Assembly (NCBI GenBank): GCA_001899855.1
Contig: MKWR01000028.1
Span: 27,632 to 91,631, forward strand
Length of the DNA stretch: 64,000 nt
Source of the DNA: Lysobacterales bacterium 63-13
Lineage (GTDB): Bacteria > Pseudomonadota > Gammaproteobacteria > Xanthomonadales > Rhodanobacteraceae
Direction: 5' to 3'
Both the position numbers and the translations under genes were made by a program. Positions 56,968 through 64,000 of the stretch are shown in pieces (the stretch's first letter is position 1; each line of letters starts with the position of its first letter). The notes beneath the pieces are model-generated. The model saw nothing but the letters and a program-made list of their open reading frames with translations, made no database searches and was not told the origin of the DNA.

Positions 56968-57801
56968 ATGAATGCAACCACAGTCCCGCTCGACACGCGT
57001 GAGTCGACGATTCCCGCCGCCTCTGCTGCGCTCGATCGGCCGGCGGCGCAAGCGAGCTATCAGCCGCATTTCGATTTCACCCTGTCGGCACGCGGCAAAC
57101 CGATGGAATTGCCGGTGATGGCGTTCCTGCGCGCCTCGTATCCGCGCATGCCGCTGGCGCAGGTGGACAGCCTGTTTGGCTTCGTCGAACGCTGTTCGCT
57201 GTATGGTGGGCGCTTCTTTCGCGCTCCCCAGCTGAGCGATGCCGATGTGCAGGCGATGTACGCGCACCACATCGGCGTGCGTCTCCCGCTCACCAATCAC
57301 ATCGTCGATGAAGACGAATACGCCAGCTACAGCGGGATGTTCGAGAAATACCACCTGCCAGGCAATGCGGTCATCGTCACCAACGACAAGCTTGCGCGAT
57401 GGATCCGGCGCGATTTCCCGCACTATCGCATCGAGGCCAGTGTCATCAAGGAGATTGACAGCCACGCGAAAATCGACCGTGCCCTGGAGCTGTACGACAC
57501 CGTCGTGCTGCCGATGCGCCTCAACCAGGACGAGGCGTTCCTTGCCGCGATCGGTGAAAAGTCGCGTATCACGCTGTTCGCCAACGCCGGCTGCGCACTG
57601 ACCTGTCCATCGAAGATCTGCTACCCCTCGGTATCGAAGGCGAACAAGATCGGCAGTCCGGAGAAATTGCTGTGCTCGGTGCCGTTCAAGGCACGCGAAG
57701 CGATGGGCATGATCGACTTCGATCTCGATCAGCTCGGTGCCCTGGGGTTTTCCCGCTTCAAGATGCTGCGCGAGCGCCCCGGTTTCGGCAGCGGCTACTG
57801 A
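56968..57801 (+). CDS. U32-peptidase-like protein of unknown function
   Basis: 277 residues, no signal peptide. Segments resemble U32-family TIM barrels: ...AVIVTNDKLARWIRRDFPHYRIEASVIKEI, YDTVVLPMRLNQDEAFLAAI and a cysteine cluster ITLFANAGCALTCPSKICYPSVSK. U32 proteins include TrhP, RlhA and the UbiU/UbiV pair for oxygen-independent ubiquinone synthesis, in which cysteines bind [4Fe-4S]. The similarity is partial and the usual barrel start is missing, so this may be a divergent relative. The ATG at 56968 is the only clear start. An FNR-like site upstream hints at anaerobic control. Confidence 0.6.
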   Translation: MNATTVPLDTRESTIPAASAALDRPAAQASYQPHFDFTLSARGKPMELPVMAFLRASYPRMPLAQVDSLFGFVERCSLYGGRFFRAPQLSDADVQAMYAHHIGVRLPLTNHIVDEDEYASYSGMFEKYHLPGNAVIVTNDKLARWIRRDFPHYRIEASVIKEIDSHAKIDRALELYDTVVLPMRLNQDEAFLAAIGEKSRITLFANAGCALTCPSKICYPSVSKANKIGSPEKLLCSVPFKAREAMGMIDFDLDQLGALGFSRFKMLRERPGFGSGY

Positions 57802-57934
57802 CGACTGCATCAAGGCAACGCGGGTCGGGGTTGCCCGCGCCGCCGATCATTACGCAACGCTGGCGTCCCATTTCGGGCCACCTGTGCCCGCATGAGTTGC
57901 CGGACTAGCACTGGTTCGCTCTCGAAAGCCTGCA

Positions 57935-58510
57935 TCACGAACCTGGGTCGATTTCCTGCGCCGGCTTGCACACCGAAGCCGCGGCCAGCATGGCTCGCGC
58001 GCCGATCTCGAAGGTCGGTTCCAGTCCCGGCGCAAAGCGCGGCGAATGGTTGCCGGGAATCCTGCGCACGCTGCCTTCGGCCAGCGCCTTGCAGCAGGTC
58101 GCCGGATCGGTGCCGCCGACGAACTAGGACACGCAAGGCACCTTCCAGGCGCGGCCGAATTCGCTGAAATCCTCGCTGGCGGATGCGCGCTGCGTGTCAC
58201 GTGCGGCATCGCCGAACTCGGTGCGGAATGCCTCGGCCACCCGCGCGGCGGCTTCAGCATCGTTCTCGGTCAATGGATAGCGGCTGGGTTCGACGAAATC
58301 CGGTGGCTGCGGCGCGCCCGAGGTGTCGGCCTCGGCGCAGCAGATGCGCTGGATCGCACCGAGCATGTGTTCGCGCACGTGCTCGTCGTAGGTGCGCATG
58401 TTGCGCTTCAGCGTGGCCTTGTCCGGAATGATGTTTTCCTTGCTGCCGGCCTGCAGCGCGCCAATGGTCAGCACGGCGCTGTCCAGCGGGGAGATCTCGC
58501 GCGAGACGAT
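57935..58510 (-). pseudogene. M20-family amidohydrolase remnant (hippurate hydrolase-like)
   Basis: Read from 58510, the frame begins abruptly inside the dimerisation domain (IVSREISPLDSAVLTIGALQAGSK, then ENIIPDKATLKRNMRTYDEHVRE). It continues to the late metal-site region (ASASEDFSEFGRAWKVPCVS). An in-frame TAG at 58124-58126 then interrupts FVGGTDPATCCKAL, where relatives have Trp or Tyr. Homology resumes in the same frame to the normal end (NHSPRFAPGLEPTFEIGARAMLAAA, stop at 57935). The first half of the enzyme is missing upstream of a TAA at 58511. Decayed gene. Confidence 0.8.
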
Positions 58511-58884
58511 TTATCCGAACCCGTATCCTCGCCCCGGCAAGTGGTGCTGGAACGGCGCTGCCGACACCGCGATCAGGAGTCGTGCCAACTGCCAACCTGG
58601 CCGATGGACTTGCCGAGTCAACCCGTAAAGGTCAGGTCGCTATCGAGGCCAATCGACAACTGGATGCTCCGCCACGTGCTCGCTTCAGGCATGAGCCGCA
58701 TTCCATTCAGTCTACGAGGGAGTTCGCAATTTCTGTTCCAGGGCTAGGCAACTTCACCGTCGTTTCCTGCTAGGATTTGCCCTTGGAGCGGCTTCGCGGT
58801 GGAAGTGCGGTCGGAGCCAGCCAGGGAATCGCGGCCAAATACTCGAACCGTCATCCTGCAATTGGATGACATTATTGGGGACAA
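58511..58884. other. 374-bp stretch with no supported gene
   Basis: Lies beyond the truncated amidohydrolase end. No frame shows recognisable protein similarity, and the breakpoint of the lost amidohydrolase 5' half should be near 58511. The last 60 bases hold the leader of the secreted protein gene, with a GGGGA ribosome site (about 58874). Confidence 0.4.
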
Positions 58885-59484
58885 ATGATGCAATTCAAGA
58901 AATTCCGATACGGCAAGATCCCGGCACTCGCGGCTTTTGCGATTGCTACCGCCACATTGACATCGACGGGAGCTCTGGCGGCCGTTGTTTGCGGCCCCTC
59001 CGCCGTACCCGTCCCTGCCAATATTGACGGTGTTTATTTCAATATCGTCACGGGCACCGGTGGAACATCCGGTGGCGCGGTAGCTGGATGGGATATCAAT
59101 CTTTATCAGACAGGTGCCTCTGCGCTGTATTTCTTCTGGCCGTCCGCTCCGGCGAACAGCGCCGGCGGATTGGCTGTTGGTACCGTCTACCAGGCCCTCA
59201 GCGCGGGTGCCCTCATTGATGCCACCGGCACCTATAGTGTCGCCTCAGGTGGTGGTGGAGCTGCGAATTTCGTCAACTGGCAGACGACCAATACCGGCAA
59301 GTATCTTGGCGTCCGTTTCTACAACGAGTCGACCGCCGCAATCAATTATGGGTGGCTGCAACTCGACACGGGTGCGGCGGGTGGTTTCCCGGCAACGATC
59401 AACTCCTACTGCTACGACAACACGGGCGCCGGCATCACGGCGGGCACGACACCGGTGTCACTGCAGAGTTATTCGGTCGATTGA
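58885..59484 (+). CDS. Small secreted protein of unknown function
   Basis: 199 residues. Signal peptide MMQFKKFRYGKIPALAAFAIATATLTSTGALA ends near residue 32. The mature part is rich in Gly, Ala, Ser and Thr with beta character (VYFNIVTGTGGTSGGAVAGWDINLYQTGASALYFFWPS; GVRFYNESTAAINYGWLQLDTGAAG). It resembles extracellular proteins that carry C-terminal sorting tails, but it has no such tail itself. Two cysteines, near each end (VVCGPS and SYCYDN), could form a disulfide. It has its own ribosome site and terminator. Confidence 0.65.
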   Translation: MMQFKKFRYGKIPALAAFAIATATLTSTGALAAVVCGPSAVPVPANIDGVYFNIVTGTGGTSGGAVAGWDINLYQTGASALYFFWPSAPANSAGGLAVGTVYQALSAGALIDATGTYSVASGGGGAANFVNWQTTNTGKYLGVRFYNESTAAINYGWLQLDTGAAGGFPATINSYCYDNTGAGITAGTTPVSLQSYSVD

Positions 59485-59503
59485 GTTGATCGGGTCACTA
59501 CGG

Positions 59504-59535
59504 AAAAAAGCAGACCCTCGGGTCTGCTTTTTTTT
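59504..59535 (+). terminator. Intrinsic terminator
   Basis: AAAAAAGCAGACCC pairs with GGGTCTGCTTTTTT around a two-base TC turn, followed by further T. It begins 20 bases after the secreted protein stop. The A-run on the left arm would let it work in both directions. Confidence 0.9.
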
Positions 59536-59638
59536 TCCTTCTCCTTCAACCCGGATTCCGCCACGTCGTTGATCCGGGAATGTATAGTTCGCCGGGCATG
59601 GCGGGTACGATGCCGGCCACGAATCGCGGAGAGATGTC

Positions 59639-60790
59639 ATGGGTCTTGTACAGGCGGTGGTGGGTTCGATCGGTGGTGCGCTCGCTGACCAGTGGAAGGA
59701 TTTCTACACGGTTCCGGCTGGCTTGCCGGCGACAGCGGCCTTGTTCGCAGCAGTGCCACAAGGCACCAATGCCGGACGTGGCTCCAATACCAAGGGTTCA
59801 TCGAACATCATCACCAATGGTTCGAAGATCGTCGTACCCGAGGGATACGGGCTGCTGCTGTTCCAGGACGGCGCGATCACCGGCTTCGCCGCCGAGCCGG
59901 GTGGCTACGAATGGCGCTCGGACGACATCAACTCAAAGTCGATCTTCTCCGGCGGGGGACTTGTCGAATCGCTGATCAAGCAGAGCTGGGAGCGCTTCAA
60001 GTTTGGCGGCCAGCCGGGTTCGCAGCAGGCCGCGTTCTTCGTTTCGCTGAAGGAACTGCCAGACAACCGCTTCGGTACGCAATCGGAAATCTACTGGGAC
60101 GACGGCTTCCTCGGCACCCAGGTCGGCGCGGTGACGCGCGGCTCGTACACGCTGAAAATCGTCGATCCCATCCTCTTCGTGAAGAACTTCGTTCCGGCCG
60201 CATACCTGCAAGCCGGCAAGGTCTTTGACTTCACCGATCTCGACAACGCGGCGGCCAGCCAGCTCTTCAACGAAGTGGTCGGCTCGCTGGCACCGGCGTT
60301 CAGCCTGTACTCGAACGACCCGGGCAAGGGCAACCGCATCACCAAGTTGCAGCAGGATTCGGTGGGTTTCGCCAAGAGCCTGTCCGATGCGGTGGAGAAT
60401 GCCTATCAATGGAAATCCGACCGCGGCCTGGTCATTGCCAAGACCGCCATCGTCTCCATCGAGTACGACGCGAACACCAAGGAACTGCTGAAGACCGTGC
60501 AGCGCGCCGATGCGCTCGCCGGTGCGCGCGGCAATTCCAACCTGCAGGCAAGTGTCGCGCAGGGCATGCAGTCGGCCGGTGAAAACGGCGGTGCGGCGGG
60601 CATGATGGGCATTGGCATGGCCTCGGGGATGATGGGCGGCATCGGCAGCTTGCAGCAGCCGGTGGCGCCTGCCGCGGCACCTGCGGAAGATCCGATCGCC
60701 AAGCTGAAAAAAGCCAAGGAAATGCTCGATCTCGGCCTGATCACGCAGACCGATTACGACGCGCTCAAATCCAAGACACTCGGCTTGTAA
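59639..60790 (+). CDS. SPFH-domain protein with C-terminal SHOCT motif, YdjI-like
   Basis: 383 residues. The start is [29 protein letters not shown], typical of the SPFH proteins often annotated as virion core protein. An SPFH/band-7 core follows ([48 protein letters not shown]). A Gly/Met-rich linker ([16 protein letters not shown]) comes next, and finally a SHOCT-type tail ([29 protein letters not shown]). Bacillus YdjI is such a protein and acts with YdjG/YdjH in membrane-stress recruitment of PspA. The zinc-ribbon gene next door supports a YdjI-YdjG pair. No pspA is seen here. Confidence 0.82.
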   Translation: MGLVQAVVGSIGGALADQWKDFYTVPAGLPATAALFAAVPQGTNAGRGSNTKGSSNIITNGSKIVVPEGYGLLLFQDGAITGFAAEPGGYEWRSDDINSKSIFSGGGLVESLIKQSWERFKFGGQPGSQQAAFFVSLKELPDNRFGTQSEIYWDDGFLGTQVGAVTRGSYTLKIVDPILFVKNFVPAAYLQAGKVFDFTDLDNAAASQLFNEVVGSLAPAFSLYSNDPGKGNRITKLQQDSVGFAKSLSDAVENAYQWKSDRGLVIAKTAIVSIEYDANTKELLKTVQRADALAGARGNSNLQASVAQGMQSAGENGGAAGMMGIGMASGMMGGIGSLQQPVAPAAAPAEDPIAKLKKAKEMLDLGLITQTDYDALKSKTLGL

Positions 60791-60816
60791 GCTAAGCAGC
60801 GAGTCCAGCAAGCATC

Positions 60817-62124
60817 ATGTCGAACACCAGCAATCCACCGCCGCTGCCACCCGTCAGCGGTCCCGGCTCGCCGCAGGACGTGCCGCCGGTCCCCGGCAGT
60901 TTTCCGATCGACCCGGCCACGCTGCCGAAGCCCATTCGCGACGAATTGCTGGCCCCCGATCCGGTCGCCATCGATACCTCGGCGGTCGAACTGAAGGATG
61001 GCCTCAACCACTGTCCCAAGTGCGGTGCAACGGAAATCCGCCATAAGCCCGGCAGCGACCTGCTGATCTGCCAGTACTGCCGTCACGAGTGGCACGGCGA
61101 GCGGATCGAGGAGGCATTCGGTCTTGGTGAAGGCCTCGATCAGCTCAGTGGCACCGTCATCGCTTCCGGCGCGCGCGACATCGCCGCCGACTCGGCCAGC
61201 CTGATGAGTTTCAAATGCACCGGCTGCGGTGCCGAGGTGACGATCAACACCGAAAACTCGATGACCGCGCGTTGTCACTGGTGTCGCCACGTCCTTGGTG
61301 TCAACGAGCAGATCGCCAATGGCGCGGTGCCCGATGCGGTGTTGCCGTTCCACGTCAAGAAGGATGATGCCGTTGCCCGCATTCGCCAGTTCGTGGACAA
61401 GCGGCGATTGTTCGCCTTGAAGGAATTCAAGGAGCAGTTCACCCCCGAGAACGTCATCGGCGTCTACCTGCCGTACATGATCGTCGATGGCAAGGCGAGC
61501 GCCGACGTTGCCGGCAAGGGCGAGATCAAGACCCGCGAGTACACCCGTGGCTCGGGCGAAAAGAAGGAAACCTACTACGACGCCGACGTCTACCAGGTGG
61601 ATCGGCATGTCGACTTCACCGTCGACGACCTGCCGCTGGAATCATCCAGCGAACGCGCCAATCACGATACGCGCGCCAACACCAACAACATCATCAACAC
61701 GATCCTGCCGTTCGACACCAAGAACGCGGTCAAGTGGAACGCCTCCTACCTCGTCGGACTCAGTTCGGAGAAGCGCGATCGTGACGTAGAGCAGCTGCGC
61801 CCGCGCCTGGAAGACCAGTTGCTGTCGATTGCCCGCAGCCAGGTCGAGACGTCGGTCAATCGCTTCAATCGCGGCGTGCGCTGGGAACAGGAACGCCTCG
61901 ACGTGCACGGCACGCGCTGGGTGGCGATGTACCTGCCGGTGTGGCTTTATTCCTATCACCAGCCGGGCAGCAATGGCGGCATGCTGCATTACATCGCCGT
62001 CAACGGGCGCACCGGCGAGACCATGGGCAGCGTGCCGGTGCAGCAGTGGAAGCTGCTGATGACCGCGATCACCGTCGGCACCTTTCTTGAAGGCATTGCC
62101 CTCTGGATCCTGGGGAATTCGTGA
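60817..62124 (+). CDS. TFIIB-type zinc-ribbon membrane protein, YdjG-like
   Basis: 435 residues. A proline-rich N-terminus is followed by two zinc ribbons (NHCPKCGATEIRHK-x-ICQYCRHEWH, about residues 67-93; and FKCTGCGAEVTIN...RCHWCRHVLG, about 132-160). A long beta-rich region has TREYTRGSGEKKETYYDADVYQVDRHVDFTV, and a hydrophobic segment closes the chain (LLMTAITVGTFLEGIALWILGNS). The pattern resembles Bacillus YdjG, which partners an SPFH protein. It starts 26 bp after the SPFH gene and overlaps the small membrane protein start, indicating one operon. Confidence 0.78.
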   Translation: MSNTSNPPPLPPVSGPGSPQDVPPVPGSFPIDPATLPKPIRDELLAPDPVAIDTSAVELKDGLNHCPKCGATEIRHKPGSDLLICQYCRHEWHGERIEEAFGLGEGLDQLSGTVIASGARDIAADSASLMSFKCTGCGAEVTINTENSMTARCHWCRHVLGVNEQIANGAVPDAVLPFHVKKDDAVARIRQFVDKRRLFALKEFKEQFTPENVIGVYLPYMIVDGKASADVAGKGEIKTREYTRGSGEKKETYYDADVYQVDRHVDFTVDDLPLESSSERANHDTRANTNNIINTILPFDTKNAVKWNASYLVGLSSEKRDRDVEQLRPRLEDQLLSIARSQVETSVNRFNRGVRWEQERLDVHGTRWVAMYLPVWLYSYHQPGSNGGMLHYIAVNGRTGETMGSVPVQQWKLLMTAITVGTFLEGIALWILGNS

Positions 62125-62384
62125 TGAGCGACGATGGTGGACTCTGGCTTCTCACATTGGGCCCGGCGGGCGCAACGGCATTGTACTGGGCGTTGTACCG
62201 CTACTATCGCAACACCGACAAGTCGCACGCCTTCGAGCGCGAAACCGCAGTCGAGGCCCAACCCGTGACGGGATCGGAGCAGAAAGTCGGCGAAGTGAAG
62301 GGCACGCAGGAAAAGCGTATCCGTGGCGACAATGTGCACGAGTACCGCAAGCGCGTGCAGCGCATGCAGAACGATACCGGATGA
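62124..62384 (+). CDS. Small membrane protein of the SPFH/zinc-ribbon operon
   Basis: 86 residues from the ATG at 62124, which overlaps the TGA of the zinc-ribbon gene by one base. GTG 62121 is an alternative. One N-terminal membrane helix (LWLLTLGPAGATALYWALYRYY) is followed by a polar, basic tail (RGDNVHEYRKRVQRMQND). I do not recognise a family. By position it may anchor or modulate the SPFH/zinc-ribbon pair, playing the part of YdjH, but sequence similarity to YdjH is not evident. Confidence 0.65.
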   Translation: MSDDGGLWLLTLGPAGATALYWALYRYYRNTDKSHAFERETAVEAQPVTGSEQKVGEVKGTQEKRIRGDNVHEYRKRVQRMQNDTG

Positions 62385-62499
62385 TGCAACCAAGGCTCGG
62401 GATAAATCCTGGTTTGCTCATGTGCAGGTGCCCCTCGAGCCGGGATTCAGGACCGAATCCGGTCGTTCCCGTTGCAAAACCCCTCCCAGGATCTGAATC

Positions 62500-62889
62500 A
62501 TGACCACACTGACCCACACCGAGCGCGAGCACCTCACCAGCACGCTGGATCAGCGTGAGCAAGTGTTGCGCGATGAAATCCGCGCCGGGCTCACCCGCAT
62601 GCGCGTTGAAGGCTATGAAGATCTGTTGTCAGGCGCCTCGGATGCGGGCGATGAATCGCTGGCCTCGCTGATCACCGACATCACCAACGCGGAGGTCGTG
62701 CGCGACGCAACCGAGCTGAAGGACATTTTTGCCGCCAAGGCCCGCCTTGCGGCAAGCAACTATGGCGTGTGCATCGATTGCGGCGCCCCGATACCCTACG
62801 CGCGCCTGGTCGCCTATCCAACTGCCAAGCGCTGCCTCGCCTGCCAACAGGCCCACGAAGAAAAGCGGAACCCTGCGCGACGCGGCTGA
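62500..62889 (+). CDS. DksA/TraR-family zinc-finger protein
   Basis: 129 residues. An N-terminal helical region (TEREHLTSTLDQREQVLRDEIRAGL) precedes the C4 zinc finger CIDCGAPIPYARLVAYPTAKRCLAC (C-x2-C-x17-C-x2-C), followed by a basic tail. Family members bind RNA polymerase in its secondary channel and can act with ppGpp. It is shorter than E. coli DksA (151 residues) and closer to TraR-like regulators. The role here is unknown; it is 115 bp after the SPFH operon. Confidence 0.85.
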   Translation: MTTLTHTEREHLTSTLDQREQVLRDEIRAGLTRMRVEGYEDLLSGASDAGDESLASLITDITNAEVVRDATELKDIFAAKARLAASNYGVCIDCGAPIPYARLVAYPTAKRCLACQQAHEEKRNPARRG

Positions 62890-63118
62890 GCGATGGCATC
62901 GTGAACTGACCTGACCGCCGCCGTGCCTCATTGGCCGGGGTCATCGCCACCTCGCCGCATGCTTGCGGCGACTTTCCCGCGAGCGCCTTGCAGCGCGTTT
63001 CTGGATATGGAAGTGAAATGCAACTTCTGGCATGATCGCGCGGCGGAACCAGCGGCCTTTGGGTGGGGGCTGTAGCCAATCACGGAAATTCTATCTACTT
63101 CATTGGGGAGTTGTGGTC

Positions 63119-63817
63119 ATGAGAACAGTAATACTCGGCCTGGTTGCCGGGCTTTCGATGGCGGCATTGTCGGTCAACGCCCAAGCGCCGAACGACAACG
63201 GCACGGCAGGCAACTTGGTGCCTCGGCACATCACGGGTCCATTCGAGCCATACGGTGGTGCCGTATGTCCCGCCGGTCCTGTGATCGGGGAATTCACTGG
63301 CGCGACGACTCAATTGGGGCGCATTTTCCGCGATGCCATAGCAAGTGTTTGCCCGGTCAAGGCGTATCCGGGAATCTTCAGCGACACCACGGTTTTCAAT
63401 TACGAGACCTATACATACGACAACACCAGCGCAGCGGCTGCCTGCGTGACGGTCAACTTTGATCCGGATACGGTCGGCGGGAATCCCTGCGCCACGAATG
63501 CGCATATGAGTGCCTATCTCGGATCCTACGATCCGACGAACCAGGCAGCCAACTTCCTCGGTGATGTCGGCTCCAGCCAGGCGCAGCCGTTCAATATCGA
63601 GGTCGCCGCCAATTCGAGTCTGGTTCTTGTGGCGACCAACACGTCGTCGCAGGCGGTGTGCACGTTCGGATTCGAAGTGGTCAATTTGCCGTGCACGCAA
63701 GGTGTGCCGTTGCAGGAGCAGATCGAACTCCCGATCCGCAATCCGCTGATCCTGGTGTTGATGGGCTTGCTGCTGGCAGGACTGGGCTGGGTGGCGGTGC
63801 GCCGTCGCGCCCATTGA
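63119..63817 (+). CDS. Secreted protein with C-terminal membrane/sorting-like tail
   Basis: 232 residues. Signal peptide MRTVILGLVAGLSMAALSVNAQA. The mature part has paired cysteines (VCPAG, VCPV, ACVTV, PCATN, VCTFG, PCTQG) and beta character (YETYTYDNTSAAAACVTVNF). The tail LPIRNPLILVLMGLLLAGLGWVAVRRRAH is a hydrophobic helix then an arginine cluster, like IPTL-CTERM or PEP-CTERM sorting signals, although the canonical IPTLSEWG box is not intact. Start ATG 63119 has GGGGAG nine bases upstream. Two hairpins and a repeat array follow. Confidence 0.75.
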   Translation: MRTVILGLVAGLSMAALSVNAQAPNDNGTAGNLVPRHITGPFEPYGGAVCPAGPVIGEFTGATTQLGRIFRDAIASVCPVKAYPGIFSDTTVFNYETYTYDNTSAAAACVTVNFDPDTVGGNPCATNAHMSAYLGSYDPTNQAANFLGDVGSSQAQPFNIEVAANSSLVLVATNTSSQAVCTFGFEVVNLPCTQGVPLQEQIELPIRNPLILVLMGLLLAGLGWVAVRRRAH

Positions 63818-63831
63818 AGATCCGGCGATGA

Positions 63832-63851
63832 TCGTCAGGTTCGCCTGACGA
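63832..63851 (+). other. UUCG-type hairpin downstream of the secreted protein
   Basis: TCGTCAGG and CCTGACGA pair perfectly around the tetraloop TTCG, beginning 14 bases after the stop codon. It resembles the first hairpin after the M4 protease gene, where a terminator likewise follows closely. Confidence 0.6.
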
Positions 63852-63861
63852 GACGCCCCCG

Positions 63862-63898
63862 ATGCCGACGCTGATCCAATTCAGCGTCGGCATTTTTT
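63862..63898 (+). terminator. Intrinsic terminator of the secreted-protein gene
   Basis: A 13-bp perfect stem ATGCCGACGCTGA/TCAGCGTCGGCAT with a six-base loop (TCCAAT) is followed by six T (63893-63898). It is a strong rho-independent terminator. The repeat array starts at the next base. Confidence 0.92.
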
Positions 63899-64000
63899 AT
63901 GGCCATGGATGGCCTGTATGCCGACAACGCAGGAGCAGTTGTCGGCGATGGCCATGGATGGCCTGTATGCCGACAACGCAGGAGCAGTTGTCGGCGATGG
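63899..64000 (+). repeat. Structured repeat array, copy 2 (49-bp period, continues past the window)
   Basis: Two identical units start at 63901 and 63950, and a third begins at 63999. Each is 49 bp and contains GGCCATGGATGGCCTGTATGCC and the perfect stem GCCGACAAC/GTTGTCGGC with the loop GCAGGAGCA (63920-63946 and 63969-63995). The junction TTTTTTATGGCCATGGATGG is the same as at 24188. The period is not a multiple of three and it extends beyond the window edge. Confidence 0.88.

Noticed and set aside
59639..60790. Phage origin for the SPFH protein, often named virion core protein
   Set aside because: There are no phage structural, integrase or lysis genes around it. The zinc-ribbon neighbour fits a chromosomal membrane-stress module better.
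63899..64000. Short tandem repeats as a CRISPR array
   Set aside because: The 49-bp units are identical from end to end, with no unique spacers, and no cas genes are present.

Overview
The window is GC-rich, densely coding bacterial DNA with no rRNA, tRNA, CRISPR array or prophage that I can see. Gene content and order point to a gammaproteobacterium of the Xanthomonadales/Lysobacterales, perhaps Rhodanobacteraceae. The main clues are comEC-exbB-exbD-msbA-lpxK, ndk-rlmN-pilW-rodZ-yfgM-bamB-der, a lexA-imuA pair, PPC-domain secreted proteases, and repeats rich in GATTCCC. The family assignment is inference.

Layout: 1-6.1 kb is envelope biogenesis (3' part of comEC, exbBD, msbA, lpxK). 6.2-10.7 kb is a minus-strand fatty-acid beta-oxidation unit (PsrA-like TetR regulator, fadN-like, fadA-like) with a palindromic operator matching the PsrA consensus. 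10.8-17.8 kb is the ndk-to-der housekeeping block, and 17.8-20.9 kb is molybdenum cofactor synthesis (mobA, moeA, rhodanese-E1 fusion). 21.3-24.1 kb is a large secreted thermolysin-type protease, followed at its terminator by an array of structured repeats (24.2-24.6 kb). 24.6-34.6 kb carries a DEAD-box helicase, DUF1232 protein, FKBP, NlpC/P60 lipoprotein, a DadA-like oxidoreductase, an aldehyde dehydrogenase/acetolactate synthase-like pair and xseA.

The outstanding region is 36.2-49.6 kb, a tightly packed minus-strand operon. In order of transcription it encodes a cytosolic FAD/NAD(P)H reductase fused to two cyclic-nucleotide-binding domains and four [4Fe-4S] motifs, then a cytochrome-b-like membrane protein. 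These are followed by an FHA-TM-decaheme cytochrome, a GlcG/HbpS-repeat lipoprotein, an outer-membrane beta-barrel, and a decaheme cytochrome fused to an LVIVD-type beta-propeller. Together they would form a continuous electron path from NAD(P)H to the outer membrane with two built-in signalling domains. I read this as a candidate undescribed trans-envelope (possibly extracellular) electron-transfer system.

49.7-56.7 kb holds an acetyl-CoA hydrolase/transferase, a large unknown protein, ispG, and a lexA-imuA unit lacking imuB and dnaE2. 56.9-58.5 kb has a U32-like protein behind an FNR-like palindrome and a decayed M20 amidohydrolase. 58.9-62.9 kb has a small secreted protein, an SPFH/zinc-ribbon/small membrane protein module resembling Bacillus YdjI-YdjG, and a DksA/TraR protein. 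The window ends with a secreted protein carrying a C-terminal sorting-like tail. Its terminator is followed by a second array of the repeat family seen at 24.2 kb.
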